DNA of 64,000 bases from Methanoplanus endosymbiosus (GCF_024662215.1 NZ_CP096115.1:868001-932000), one strand, 5' to 3'; positions 15,730-24,162 are shown, numbered from the stretch's first letter. Notes: a model not told the origin generated them from the sequence alone. Made by a program: numbers and translations.

Positions 15730-15820
15730 GCGGAACGGCATTTCTCCGGGTGATGTTTAACCACAGCCTTTCATCATCGGACCCGCCGGATTCAGGCCGT
15801 TGTTGCCTGAACGTCTCCGC
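15730..15820. ncRNA. candidate structured RNA with covarying hairpin (E1 copy)
   Basis: The segment folds as a three-way shape: an outer stem GCGGA (15730-15734) with TCCGC (15816-15820), a stem TGATG (15751-15755) with CATCA (15772-15776), and a hairpin TTCAGGC (15791-15797), loop CGTTGTT, GCCTGAA (15805-15811). In E2 (57770-57870) the same stems occur; in the last hairpin the T-A pair 15792/15810 has become G-C, and the outer stem is longer (8 bp). The loop is unchanged. There is no conserved reading frame. Which strand is transcribed cannot be decided. Confidence 0.55.
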
Positions 15821-15943
15821 ACAGATATGATTTCTCCTGAGGTTTTCATATATAATATCTCGAAAAAATCAAAAATTCTCAAACATCCTTCTTGCAGAGG
15901 AAATTCAAACCAATCTTATAGTCATGTTTCAAAATAAAATGCG

Positions 15944-16075
15944 ATACAGGGCCGTACAGAACGGCCTGTGTAAGGTTCTTAACGGCGTTTAGGGTTTTAT
16001 TACCATAACCAAAACAAAACCCTTCTCATCCTTTCTTCATGATTTTTTTGTTAGTGGTAAACTATTGCCACCAAC
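15944..16075. other. three further conserved hairpins downstream of the structured RNA (E1)
   Basis: ATACAGG-GCCGT (15944-15955) pairs with ACGG-CCTGTGT (15961-15971); AGGGTTTT (15991-15998) pairs with AAAACCCT (16016-16023) and is followed by a pyrimidine-rich stretch with seven Ts; GTTAGTGG (16050-16057) pairs with CCACCAAC (16068-16075) with one mismatch. All three are also at 57985-58114 in E2, with changed bases on both sides of the first stem. The second could act as a terminator. No gene is seen between 15648 and 16261. Confidence 0.5.
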
Positions 16076-16083
16076 CAGGTATG

Positions 16084-16257
16084 AACTGTTTCCAAAATGG
16101 AAAGAGGTCACAATGACCTTTTGCCAATAACTCAAAATGGCAAGATGCAACAATTGCCCCTTGCCAAAAAAAGCAGATCCGCCACAATGACGACTCTGCA
16201 AAAGGACAAAATGTCCCTTTGATAACTGCACCATATTGTTAACGTTAACAAAATGGT
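16084..16257. repeat. cluster of short palindromes near the right end of E1
   Basis: At least six adjacent inverted repeats of 15-30 bases follow each other: TTTCC/GGAAA at 16089-16103, AGGTCA/TGACCT at 16105-16119, TTGCCA/TGGCAA at 16121-16143, GGCAAG with CTTGCC at about 16139-16165, GCAGA/TCTGC at 16173-16199, AAAGGACA/TGTCC at about 16200-16217, and GTTAACGTTAAC at 16238-16249. Their loops repeatedly contain AAAATG, ACAATG or CAATTG. A rearranged set is in E2 (58120-58392). No coding is likely here. Confidence 0.6.
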
Positions 16258-16261
16258 TATT

Positions 16262-16429
16262 CTATTCTTCCGGCAGGTCATTCACAAACCACCCACAAAA
16301 GGGACACCACCAGCCTACCGGAAGAAATGTTTGTTTCCCGTTAACCTTTGGTCTGATGTAAGTTCGATTCATACATGCCGCACCTTCACACATTGGGTTA
16401 TCGCATCTTCTTAATTTTGTGCGTGCCAT
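16262..16429 (-). CDS. small zinc-binding protein (55 aa)
   Basis: The product reads MARTKLRRCDNPMCEGAACM, then NRTYIRPKVNGKQTFLPVGW and WCPFCGWFVNDLPEE. Two CxxC-type pairs (CDNPMC and CPFC) make a zinc ribbon. I choose the ATG at 16427-16429 because the E2 homologue (58394-58558) starts at the equivalent residue; an upstream ATG at 16453 would add eight residues. It is the last gene before the right attachment site in both elements and is transcribed toward the element interior. It may bind DNA or assist the integrase, but there is no direct evidence. Confidence 0.75.
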   Translation of the reverse strand: MARTKLRRCDNPMCEGAACMNRTYIRPKVNGKQTFLPVGWWCPFCGWFVNDLPEE

Positions 16430-16527
16430 AGTAACTTTTAATATGAAAGACACAAATATAAATTTATCTCAGAAATATGATAATTTTTAAAAATAATCTA
16501 ATATTAAATATAAGCAGGATTACGACA

Positions 16528-17742
16528 TTAAAACGCTAAATAGTTCTTAGCCGGAATTATGCTTATCTTTCTGCCATCAACAGTAATTTCATCCTTCTGG
16601 TTAAATGTCAGGATATAACCCTCATCCAGACCAAACTTCTCCATCGCCTCCAAAAGTCCGTTTATTTCCCGGCCCTTATTCCGGTTGTTAAGATCATAGC
16701 ATACCTGAACCGCTTTTGTTATCTTTGTATTTTCCTTTACCAGAAAATCGCATTCACCCTTCTCCCTGAAATAGAAGACCTCACGGTACCTCTTCCGCAG
16801 TTCCAGAAATACATAATTTTCAAGGAGTCTGCCATAATCATCTGAAAATCCGGTAGAATTCGCCCGGATAAAACCATTGTCAACCGCATACACTTTCTTT
16901 GGATTAATCTGACGGCTTTTTATCGAATAACTGAATCTTGGCAGTGTAAATATAATGTAACTGTCCTCAAGATAGTCCACATATGAGGCAATGGTTGTAA
17001 CAGAGCCAATGGACGAAAATGTCTTCCGGAGTTTTGACAGGGTAAACTCACGTGAGATATTGGCAAGCATATACACTGCAATCTCAGTAATTACTCCCGG
17101 ATTTTTGATATTGTACCTGAACAGAATATCCCTTGCAATAATATCCAGAAGAAGGTTTTGCAGGACCTCATCCATGCCGGTTCTCAGGTATTCGGGAAAT
17201 CCTCCGGTGAAGAGATAACTATGGAAATTTTCCTCAGAGTCATCTTTTTTCATGAATTTCAGATATTCCCGGTACGAAAAAGGAAACAGTTCAAGCCTGA
17301 GGTTTCTTCCGGTTAGTTTTGTACCAGGCTCACGGCTTAACAGAGATGCATTGGAACCTGTAATTATCACTTTTCTGTTGTTGTCCAGAAGGTATCTGAC
17401 ATAGGATTCCCAGCCGGAGAGGTTCTGGATTTCATCAAAATAATAGAGTTCATTCTCTCCGTAGTTCTCTTCAAAGACCTCTTCAAGAATTTCAAAATCA
17501 TTCAGCTCAAATTCGCTCAGGCGTGGGTCCTCAAAATTCAGATAAAAATATCCATCTTCACCTTTCATGGACTGGAGAAGAAGAGTGCTTTTGCCGCATC
17601 TCCTGATCCCGGATATTACTATGGCAAAGTTCTCCAGAGGTCTGATCTTTTTAAGGCTCTCTCTTGATGTTCCCGGACTGCGGTGTTCAATGCCGCTTCT
17701 CTGTGAAGCGGCAATCCTTCCAAGTTCATCCTTAAGGATCAT
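16528..17742 (-). CDS. archaeal AAA ATPase with DUF4143 nuclease-like domain; target gene of E1 integration
   Basis: A 404-residue ATPase with Walker A GIRRCGKSTLLLQ (about 44-56), Walker B YYFDEIQN, the sensor VIITGSNASLLSRE, the middle winged part, and a C-terminal DUF4143 restriction-like domain (FLELRKRYREVFYFREKGEC followed by DFLV and AVQVCYD). Such proteins are frequent and scattered in archaea; their cellular role is not established. The last codons (NYLAF) after the shared core CCGGCTAAG come from the right end of E1; at the left end of E1 the same core is followed in frame by D-F-D-Y-stop, so the element appears to have inserted into the 3' end and supplied a new terminus. Confidence 0.85.
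   Translation of the reverse strand: MILKDELGRIAASQRSGIEHRSPGTSRESLKKIRPLENFAIVISGIRRCGKSTLLLQSMKGEDGYFYLNFEDPRLSEFELNDFEILEEVFEENYGENELYYFDEIQNLSGWESYVRYLLDNNRKVIITGSNASLLSREPGTKLTGRNLRLELFPFSYREYLKFMKKDDSEENFHSYLFTGGFPEYLRTGMDEVLQNLLLDIIARDILFRYNIKNPGVITEIAVYMLANISREFTLSKLRKTFSSIGSVTTIASYVDYLEDSYIIFTLPRFSYSIKSRQINPKKVYAVDNGFIRANSTGFSDDYGRLLENYVFLELRKRYREVFYFREKGECDFLVKENTKITKAVQVCYDLNNRNKGREINGLLEAMEKFGLDEGYILTFNQKDEITVDGRKISIIPAKNYLAF
16546..16555. other. putative attR of element E1 within the ATPase gene
   Basis: This is the second copy of CTTAGCCGGA (first at 5221-5230), lying inside the last ten codons of the ATPase gene on the reverse strand. The distance from the small zinc protein gene start (117 bases) resembles that in E2 (96 bases to the tRNA repeat). 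The repeat is only 10 bp, so confidence is moderate. Confidence 0.45.
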
Positions 17743-17884
17743 ATATGATAATTAATCTGAATAATCATTAATTTATCCATTACAAATGGACAATATTGAT
17801 CATTCAGGATGAAAACTTTTTAAAAAAAAGAATTGGGCATCATCTGCCCTTTGTATTTGAGATCTGACCTGAACATCAGGCAGA

Positions 17885-20800
17885 TTAATGCTTCTTCCTA
17901 TACTGTAATACTCCGGCAGCCGCGAATATTCCGGATACGACCATCAACACAGAAAGAGGCGTTGTGGTGGGCACAGGCGTACCACCCTTCATATCTCCGG
18001 CTGGCTCTGCTGTTGCAGTGGGAGATGCCGGAGTTACGGATTCTGCCGGTTCTTCAGACGGAATTTCCGGCCCTGGTCCAAGAGGCAGGGTTTCATTGCC
18101 TAAAATCAGTTCCACCGGAATTCCTCCGACTGCGAACCACCCGAATCCGGGCATCTCAGGTTCAGAGACTGCAAATATATATCCGTCCTCTGCTTTTGTA
18201 CTCAGGATTTCCGCCTTATTCCACAGACCGGCTGATTCATTGTAGTACCAGACTGCCGGAAGTGAACTGTTGTTATTATCCAGCCATTCTACAGGGATTT
18301 TTGCTGTATATGACACTCTCTCAAGCGATGAAGCAGCGGTATAATAAAGAGTGGTCTTTATGTATTCCAGAATCTCTGCGTCCTTTGGCACACCCATGCC
18401 TGCACCCGGATAATTCATCTCCTGTGTGGTAATCCTTAAATCAGAGATATCCTTTGCAGGAGTAATGGAAATCTCTGTAAAGGCTGTGCCGGTCAGTTCA
18501 GTCACAGACAAAGAACCTGCCTTCAGGTTATGCAGATCCTTTACGCAGACGGGATTATCGTCACTGCTGCTGTCAGAAGGTGCCTCAGCCGGAGTGAATC
18601 CTGCCACACCATATACAGAGAATCCGTCAGTTACTGCCCGGAATAGTGATTGCATTCCGGAAATACCAAGATACTGTGGTTTAATCTGTTCGGACGTTCC
18701 GTCATCCTTCCACCTGACAATGGTAATTTTATCCGGCCCGCCCATTGAATTTACCCATGTGGTATTGACAGAGAAGTCCAGTACTGCTCCTGTAACAGAG
18801 GAATCTGTATCAAAGCCGGATTTCGTGAAATAAACCGTATAGGCGACCTCATTTAAACCCGGACAGGCAACCGAGAAGGCATTTTTCGCATCATCTGCAC
18901 AGCCCTCACTGATCTCAGTGGTAAGGCTGGCATCCTCGTTATAGGAGTTCATCGTCATAGAAACCCCGACAGATGCGTTTCCAGGACTGCCGTTGAATGC
19001 CGCATTAAGGTCTGGCTGCTGCATTGTTACGGATGAAATCTGACCGGTAACATTCCCGCCGCTCACTGTCGGACTTCCGGTTGTGTTAATATTGATCCTC
19101 GTTCCGTCAGGTCTTTCAATGATTATGCTGCCCGGAGTTGTGGTTACATTGCCCGCCAGTGTTTCATTAATGATTAACCTCTGTGACCCGTCCGGAAGTG
19201 TTTCAGTCACAGTTCCGTTAATCTTCACAGATGCTTTTTCTGAGGCTTTAGGGTTCGGTGGCGGGGCCGTTACAAGTATTGTCTTTGTGAGTGATGTTGT
19301 GGTATTGCCATTATTCCAGATGGCATCAAGAGTGACATTGTAAATGCCGGTTTCAGCAAATACAGTCCGTACACTATCTCCGTCATATGAAGAGATTACT
19401 CCGTCCGGAGATGCTATATGCCATTCCCATGATTTAACGTCTGCTGATGTCTTTGTACCATTTGCCACAAAGTCAAGAGGTGACGATCCTGAACCTGTTG
19501 AGCGGAACTCAGGGATGTCTGTAAATACATGCCTGACATATACCGGAGAAGTGGGATTAATCTCTGCATTATAGGTTGGTGAATTGAAATAATTCTCAAG
19601 GAACATCTCAACTGTGGATTCCTCCGCCAGCATATAATATCCGGATGGTGATATTCTGCCATATGAATTACCATTTACGAGGACATCAGCACCTTCAGGA
19701 GATGATAATGCGATGATAGTGCCATATTCCGGATTATAATACAGCGGCCTTTCATCTGTTCCGACTAAGGTCTTGTCTGTGTCGTATATTATACATTTAT
19801 CAGAGTCACAGATGCCATCAAGGTCCGCATCTGTGCAGGTCTGTGAGATGCCTTTTTTGTCCGGAGATCCCCATACATTACCTCCGCCATATGGACTCGT
19901 GGTGACTGTGAATGTCTTAATATCAGTTACGTTGAACTGGACATTCCAGTCAAAAGGAGCCGGATATGTGGATTCTGCCCGGATGTTCTCTCTATTTATC
20001 AGGATGTTGTCATAATTCATGAGATTTTCTGTATCCTGAATATAAATTCCGGATCCGGCAGGCGCTATGTTATCTGTGATAAATGAAGATGTCAATAATG
20101 TGTTACTGGTGGAGATCAGTGATACACCACCGCCCGATTTAATGGCAGTGTTTTTCGAGATATTGCATTCCAATATCAAGGTCTGCTCTGAATCAATTAC
20201 ATTAACGCCTCCGCCGGATTTAACAGCTCTGTTCTCTGTTATATCTGAATTTATGAGAAGGATGATAAATTCCGGATTCAGGACGGTCGCCTCTTCTGCA
20301 AATAATCTCTCATCTGCATCAGCCTGTGACTGTATGAACTGAATTGAATTTTCGCTCTGCTTTATCTCGGAGATCTCTGCCGGAAATACTAATTTATCCC
20401 AGGTTTCCGGAAGTACATCTGTGATATTCTTAATCTCAATGATATTGATTGCACCTCCGCCGGAGTAATTGCCGCTGCCAAGGGCAGAATTGCCGGTAAA
20501 TTCACTATTATAGACCACTAATCTATCAGATGCTGAGTTTAGTCCGCCTCCGCCAAGGCCTGCGATATTATCTGAGACATAACAAAATTCAAGCACCGTT
20601 TCTCCGGCTATTGAACTGATACCTCCGCCGAAGAGCAGTCCTGTATTATTCATGAAATCAGTCAGTAAAACCTCAGAGACAGAGGCGACAGAACTCATAC
20701 CGCCGCCTATTGCTGCTTTATTGCCGTAAATATCATTAAGGAACATTCCGGTACTGGATAACATTATTCCAACTCCGCCACCGGCTGTGGCAGTGTTGTT

Positions 20801-23155
20801 TATAATGCTATTGGCATAAATTCTGGCATCAGAGGCCAGAACCCTCACTCCTCCACCAGAAATCCCGGCAGAGTTTTCGACTATGACATTGTTAAATATT
20901 AGTGTATTTTCTATTGAGTCATCTGTACTTACTGCCCCGGAGAGTATCTCCTCTTTGACTGAATCAGACATCTCCCCTGTGAAATAACCCTCATATACCA
21001 ATAGATCTGCTGTCAGCTTATCTTCGTCAACTGATATGCCGGCATCAGGCACTGATATGCCCTCCGGAATTCCGGCTGTAAGGAATAACGATTCAATAAG
21101 ATCTATGCCTGCCGGAAGATTTTCTTCATCAGTTATCTCCTCTGCAATAAGGGAATCTCCTAATATATTATGTCCTATGAGAAGAATTCCTCCTCCACCG
21201 GATATTTCAGATGAGGCATCCCCTGCGGTGTTTGATCTGATGGTATTAAAGGCAATATTTGAAATGCCGGCTATCTGACAGACTCCGGCACCGCCGTATC
21301 CTGCATTGTTCTCAGGGATAGTGTTCTTATAAATAAGATGTTCTCCTCCGATTATCTGTATTCCGCCTCCGGCAATCGTTGCATTATTCTGTGATATTGT
21401 ATTTCCCCCAATATTTGCATTTCCTGAGAGGAGGCAGATTCCCGCTCCGGCAACTGTTGCATTATTATTTTCAACTGTATTCCCAAATATTTCAGTGCTG
21501 GAATTCTGGCAGAATATTCCTGCACCGAGATCGGCGTAGTTTTCACTTATTGTGCTGCCTGATAAGGCCCCTGTGGACCGGACTAATGCAACTCCGCTTC
21601 CAAGCAGGTATGAGGTCTGGTTTACACCAGGTCCGTTGAATGCGATCTCGCTGTATGAAATAATGAAATTATCCGAATCTTCGACCAGAATTCCGGCACC
21701 GTAACTCAGGGATATATCATCGGGGAGGTTAAGGTCATCAGTTTTGAAATTAAAGTACTCCGCGGGAATCAGATCTGATACGCAGTCTGATATGACTGCC
21801 CCGTCAGTAATTCCTGTATTTTCCCGGATCTGAAAGGCTGCCTGGCTGACTTCGGAATTATCTGTTAAGATGGAGTTATACAGGATTTTTGTTCTGGTGA
21901 TTGAGGCATCCCCGTCTCTTATGTCAATGCCTGCACCTGAAATTGCATAGTTTCCTGATATATCGCAGTTGGTTATGCTGTCAGCGCTGTCTCTGCCTGA
22001 GAATCCACCACCTTCATATGCAGAATTGTTTATCAGTTCTGAGTCCTCAAGTTCTGTAGCGGAGAACTGACTGAGTATTCCACCTCCCCTTACCGCATAA
22101 TTTTCATCAAATGAGGATTTATAAATTAAGGAGTCACCGGCCAGAGTTAAGAGTCCTCCGCCAAATATTCCATAATTTTCTGAAAAACTGCTGTTGCTGA
22201 TCTCAAGTTCAGATTCACTTGACATGAATCCGCCACCGATATACCCGGTATTCTCAGAGAATTCAGAACCACCTATGTAACATTCACTGTCGGAGAAATA
22301 TCCCCCTCCACCCGCAGCGGCTTCGCTGTTATGTATTTTTGATTTATATATCATAACAGAGCTGTTTGCTGATAAGAGAGAACCTCCCATTTCAGCGGTG
22401 TTATTGAATAACTCACTCTCCCTTACTGCCCCGCTTCCATCTACAAAAGATACTCCTGCACCGCCGATTGCGTTATTTTCGGAGATGATACATCTGTAAA
22501 TATCAGTGCTTTTGCATCCATATACAGATATTGCACCTCCCATTGTTTCCAGTGAATCGGTAGGGTTGTAGCATCCGGAAATATTTAACATTGACAGCGT
22601 GACGTTGTCTGCCAGGATCTCTGCCCCTGTGCCGTTTGGATTTGAGATGAGAGGGTATTCGTTAGGATTATCAGATTCCGAGCTGATCTTCACATCCGGA
22701 ACTGTGACTGTAAAATTGCTGTATTGTGCTCCACCGGCATATGCAATGAGTATGGTATTGTCATCTGAGGTATTGCAGGCATCAAGGGCTGTCTGGATCT
22801 GCTGGTAGGGCCTTTCCTTAGATCCGTCTCCTCCGGCAGGTGCACCGGCATTCACGTACCAGGTCTTTATCTCAGCTTCATTTTGCGAGTTTTCGTATGA
22901 ATCGTCCGGATAAGAGAGATCTTCCCGATAATCAGTATTCCGGCTGATAATTTCCGTTTCCGCGGCCGGATTTGCTGTCGTCTCTTCTGAATTAGCAGGA
23001 ATCAAATCAGCTTCACTGCCTGATATATTTCCTGAACCTAAGGCATAGCTGATATTGCCCGATGATTCTTCTGCTAAAACCGGCTGAATACCAGCCATAA
23101 GAGTAAGTGTTAATATTAAAAACACTGCCAGAGATGAAAAGAAATGATCTGTCAT
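17885..23155 (-). CDS. giant surface protein: parallel beta-helix with PKD domain and C-terminal membrane anchor (1756 aa)
   Basis: A signal peptide (FFSSLAVFLILTLTLMAGIQ) leads into an S/T/N/E-rich segment and then about 950 residues of right-handed beta-helix repeats marked by GGG turns and short N-rich coils (ENYGIFGGGLL, DENYAVRGGGIL), similar in style to Pmp and NosD-type proteins. Near 1108-1127 there is a calcium-binding thrombospondin-3-like motif (DADLDGICDSD), at about 1210-1298 a PKD domain (FAETGIYNVTLDA), then two further beta domains, a Pro/Thr/Ala linker and a final hydrophobic helix with basic tail (SVLMVVSGIFAAAGVLQYRK). It is exported and anchored at the cell surface, probably for adhesion or cell-wall interaction. 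Confidence 0.85.
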   Translation of the reverse strand: MTDHFFSSLAVFLILTLTLMAGIQPVLAEESSGNISYALGSGNISGSEADLIPANSEETTANPAAETEIISRNTDYREDLSYPDDSYENSQNEAEIKTWYVNAGAPAGGDGSKERPYQQIQTALDACNTSDDNTILIAYAGGAQYSNFTVTVPDVKISSESDNPNEYPLISNPNGTGAEILADNVTLSMLNISGCYNPTDSLETMGGAISVYGCKSTDIYRCIISENNAIGGAGVSFVDGSGAVRESELFNNTAEMGGSLLSANSSVMIYKSKIHNSEAAAGGGGYFSDSECYIGGSEFSENTGYIGGGFMSSESELEISNSSFSENYGIFGGGLLTLAGDSLIYKSSFDENYAVRGGGILSQFSATELEDSELINNSAYEGGGFSGRDSADSITNCDISGNYAISGAGIDIRDGDASITRTKILYNSILTDNSEVSQAAFQIRENTGITDGAVISDCVSDLIPAEYFNFKTDDLNLPDDISLSYGAGILVEDSDNFIISYSEIAFNGPGVNQTSYLLGSGVALVRSTGALSGSTISENYADLGAGIFCQNSSTEIFGNTVENNNATVAGAGICLLSGNANIGGNTISQNNATIAGGGIQIIGGEHLIYKNTIPENNAGYGGAGVCQIAGISNIAFNTIRSNTAGDASSEISGGGGILLIGHNILGDSLIAEEITDEENLPAGIDLIESLFLTAGIPEGISVPDAGISVDEDKLTADLLVYEGYFTGEMSDSVKEEILSGAVSTDDSIENTLIFNNVIVENSAGISGGGVRVLASDARIYANSIINNTATAGGGVGIMLSSTGMFLNDIYGNKAAIGGGMSSVASVSEVLLTDFMNNTGLLFGGGISSIAGETVLEFCYVSDNIAGLGGGGLNSASDRLVVYNSEFTGNSALGSGNYSGGGAINIIEIKNITDVLPETWDKLVFPAEISEIKQSENSIQFIQSQADADERLFAEEATVLNPEFIILLINSDITENRAVKSGGGVNVIDSEQTLILECNISKNTAIKSGGGVSLISTSNTLLTSSFITDNIAPAGSGIYIQDTENLMNYDNILINRENIRAESTYPAPFDWNVQFNVTDIKTFTVTTSPYGGGNVWGSPDKKGISQTCTDADLDGICDSDKCIIYDTDKTLVGTDERPLYYNPEYGTIIALSSPEGADVLVNGNSYGRISPSGYYMLAEESTVEMFLENYFNSPTYNAEINPTSPVYVRHVFTDIPEFRSTGSGSSPLDFVANGTKTSADVKSWEWHIASPDGVISSYDGDSVRTVFAETGIYNVTLDAIWNNGNTTTSLTKTILVTAPPPNPKASEKASVKINGTVTETLPDGSQRLIINETLAGNVTTTPGSIIIERPDGTRININTTGSPTVSGGNVTGQISSVTMQQPDLNAAFNGSPGNASVGVSMTMNSYNEDASLTTEISEGCADDAKNAFSVACPGLNEVAYTVYFTKSGFDTDSSVTGAVLDFSVNTTWVNSMGGPDKITIVRWKDDGTSEQIKPQYLGISGMQSLFRAVTDGFSVYGVAGFTPAEAPSDSSSDDNPVCVKDLHNLKAGSLSVTELTGTAFTEISITPAKDISDLRITTQEMNYPGAGMGVPKDAEILEYIKTTLYYTAASSLERVSYTAKIPVEWLDNNNSSLPAVWYYNESAGLWNKAEILSTKAEDGYIFAVSEPEMPGFGWFAVGGIPVELILGNETLPLGPGPEIPSEEPAESVTPASPTATAEPAGDMKGGTPVPTTTPLSVLMVVSGIFAAAGVLQYRKKH

Positions 23156-23192
23156 AATATTTCCTGAATGGACTAACCTTAGGGCTTGCCAG

Positions 23193-23441
23193 TTAAATAA
23201 TATTCTGTAATGCTACACTGTCCTGAAAAACTATGGGATTTTTAAACTCAGGCATAACCGCTTGTACTGTCCCATACCACAGTGCCGTTATCAGCTGTAA
23301 CATTAATGTGTATATCCACCCGTTCGCCCGGACTTTTGGTGATGTTGAGTTCAGTTCAGTCGTGTTTTCGGGCGTTATTCCGCTGAGACTGTCAGATCCT
23401 GTGAAGTAGTTTCCCGCACAGCAGGGGTTTTTGTCATCCAT
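23193..23441 (-). pseudogene. frameshifted partial copy of the C-terminal domain of the protein at 24677-25351
   Basis: The reverse strand reads FTGSDSLSGITPENTTELNS and, after a frameshift, HINVTADNGTVVWDSTSGYA (in a shifted frame) before a stop. The intact gene at 24677 ends FTGSNTLTGISAKNPIELN, then ITKSPGEWVNIHINVTAENG and TVVWDSTSGYA. The DNA of the last 60 bases is almost identical in the two places. The fragment lacks the membrane helix and start. It is a decayed duplicate, just upstream of the surface protein gene. Confidence 0.75.
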
Positions 23442-23606
23442 AAGATTTTATGCCGGCGGCAGGCCGGATTCAGGGTTTAAATATACGCGAAGATGTTAAT
23501 CTCTAACCTGAACCCGCATCTGATGAGATGACTTCAGGAGATAAAGAGGAACAGATTGAAATTACAGTATAGAATATCTTTAAATCTATTAAATTCAAAT
23601 ACTGAA

Positions 23607-23634
23607 ACATATGTTTCATAAATTAAACATATGT
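23607..23634. promoter_or_regulatory. perfect palindrome over the start of the MNT gene
   Basis: ACATATGTTT (23607-23616) and its exact reverse AAACATATGT (23625-23634) are separated by eight bases, and the first arm contains the start codon at 23611. A 10-bp perfect inverted repeat at a translation start, next to a gene with its own DNA-binding domain, suggests self-repression or an RNA hairpin that hides the start. Confidence 0.55.
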
Positions 23635-24162
23635 TCCAAAAATTCATTCATCATTCTTAAATTCCTTGGCAGAAATGAAGGAAAATCATTCTATGTCAGG
23701 GAGATTGCTGGAAAAGTTGATTTAAGCCCCGGAACTGTGAGCAGAACACTTTCAGGTCTCAAAGAGTCAGCAATTGTATCAAGGGAAGACCGAGGCCGCC
23801 TTGCCATGTACATGGCCGATAACAAAAATCCACTGTTAAGGGAGATCAAAATAGTCATTACATTAACTGAGATAAATGAACTTTTGATCGATCTAAAACC
23901 TCTGACCTCAAAAATTATCCTGTTTGGAAGCTGTGCCAGAGGTGAAGACAGATATGACTCAGATATAGATATGCTTATACTCTCTGAAGATAGAAAATCA
24001 GTGCTTAGAAAGACCAGCAATTTTTTGTCAGAAAGAAAATTGTCAGCAATTGTCATAACAAAAGATGAATACTTCCGCTTAAGGACTCAGGACAAACCCT
24101 TCTATAATCAGATAAAATCCGGTAAATTGCTCTGGGAGTCTGAGCGGGAATATGACGATTAA
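23611..24162 (+). CDS. winged-helix/minimal nucleotidyltransferase (MNT) protein
   Basis: The N-terminal part (about 10-70) is a winged helix (GKSFYVREIAGKVDLSPGTV then SRTLSGLKES), and the C-terminal part is an MNT domain with GSCARGEDRYDSDIDMLIL, the GS...DxD active site. The length (183 residues) is normal for the fused type. In established MNT/HEPN systems the nucleotidyltransferase adds AMP groups to the HEPN ribonuclease toxin and so neutralises it. The following gene is a HEPN protein but is broken by a frameshift. A truncated relative lies at 3692-3997. Confidence 0.85.
   Translation: MFHKLNICSKNSFIILKFLGRNEGKSFYVREIAGKVDLSPGTVSRTLSGLKESAIVSREDRGRLAMYMADNKNPLLREIKIVITLTEINELLIDLKPLTSKIILFGSCARGEDRYDSDIDMLILSEDRKSVLRKTSNFLSERKLSAIVITKDEYFRLRTQDKPFYNQIKSGKLLWESEREYDD

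Larger units (their letters stand above)
5221..16555. mobile_element. integrated element E1 (about 11.3 kb), related to E2 at 45247-58673
   Basis: The boundaries are set by a 10-bp direct repeat (CTTAGCCGGA, 5221-5230 and 16546-16555). The content runs from a tyrosine integrase at the left end to a small zinc protein at the right end, in the same order as E2. From int onward it carries RHH-like and unknown small genes, a primase-polymerase/AAA+ replication gene, a large inverted repeat, a repressor cluster, a membrane/secreted protein operon, a structured non-coding region and palindromes. E2 is bounded by a clear tRNA repeat, which fixes how far the conserved part extends; E1's right edge follows by matching it. 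The short repeat makes the exact ends less certain than the element itself. Confidence 0.8.

Noticed and set aside
5250-16520. GCAGGATTA at 16512-16520 and its reverse near 5255 as inverted ends of E1
   Set aside because: Only 9 bases, in AT-rich DNA, and a tyrosine integrase makes direct rather than inverted end repeats; kept only as possible arm-type sites.
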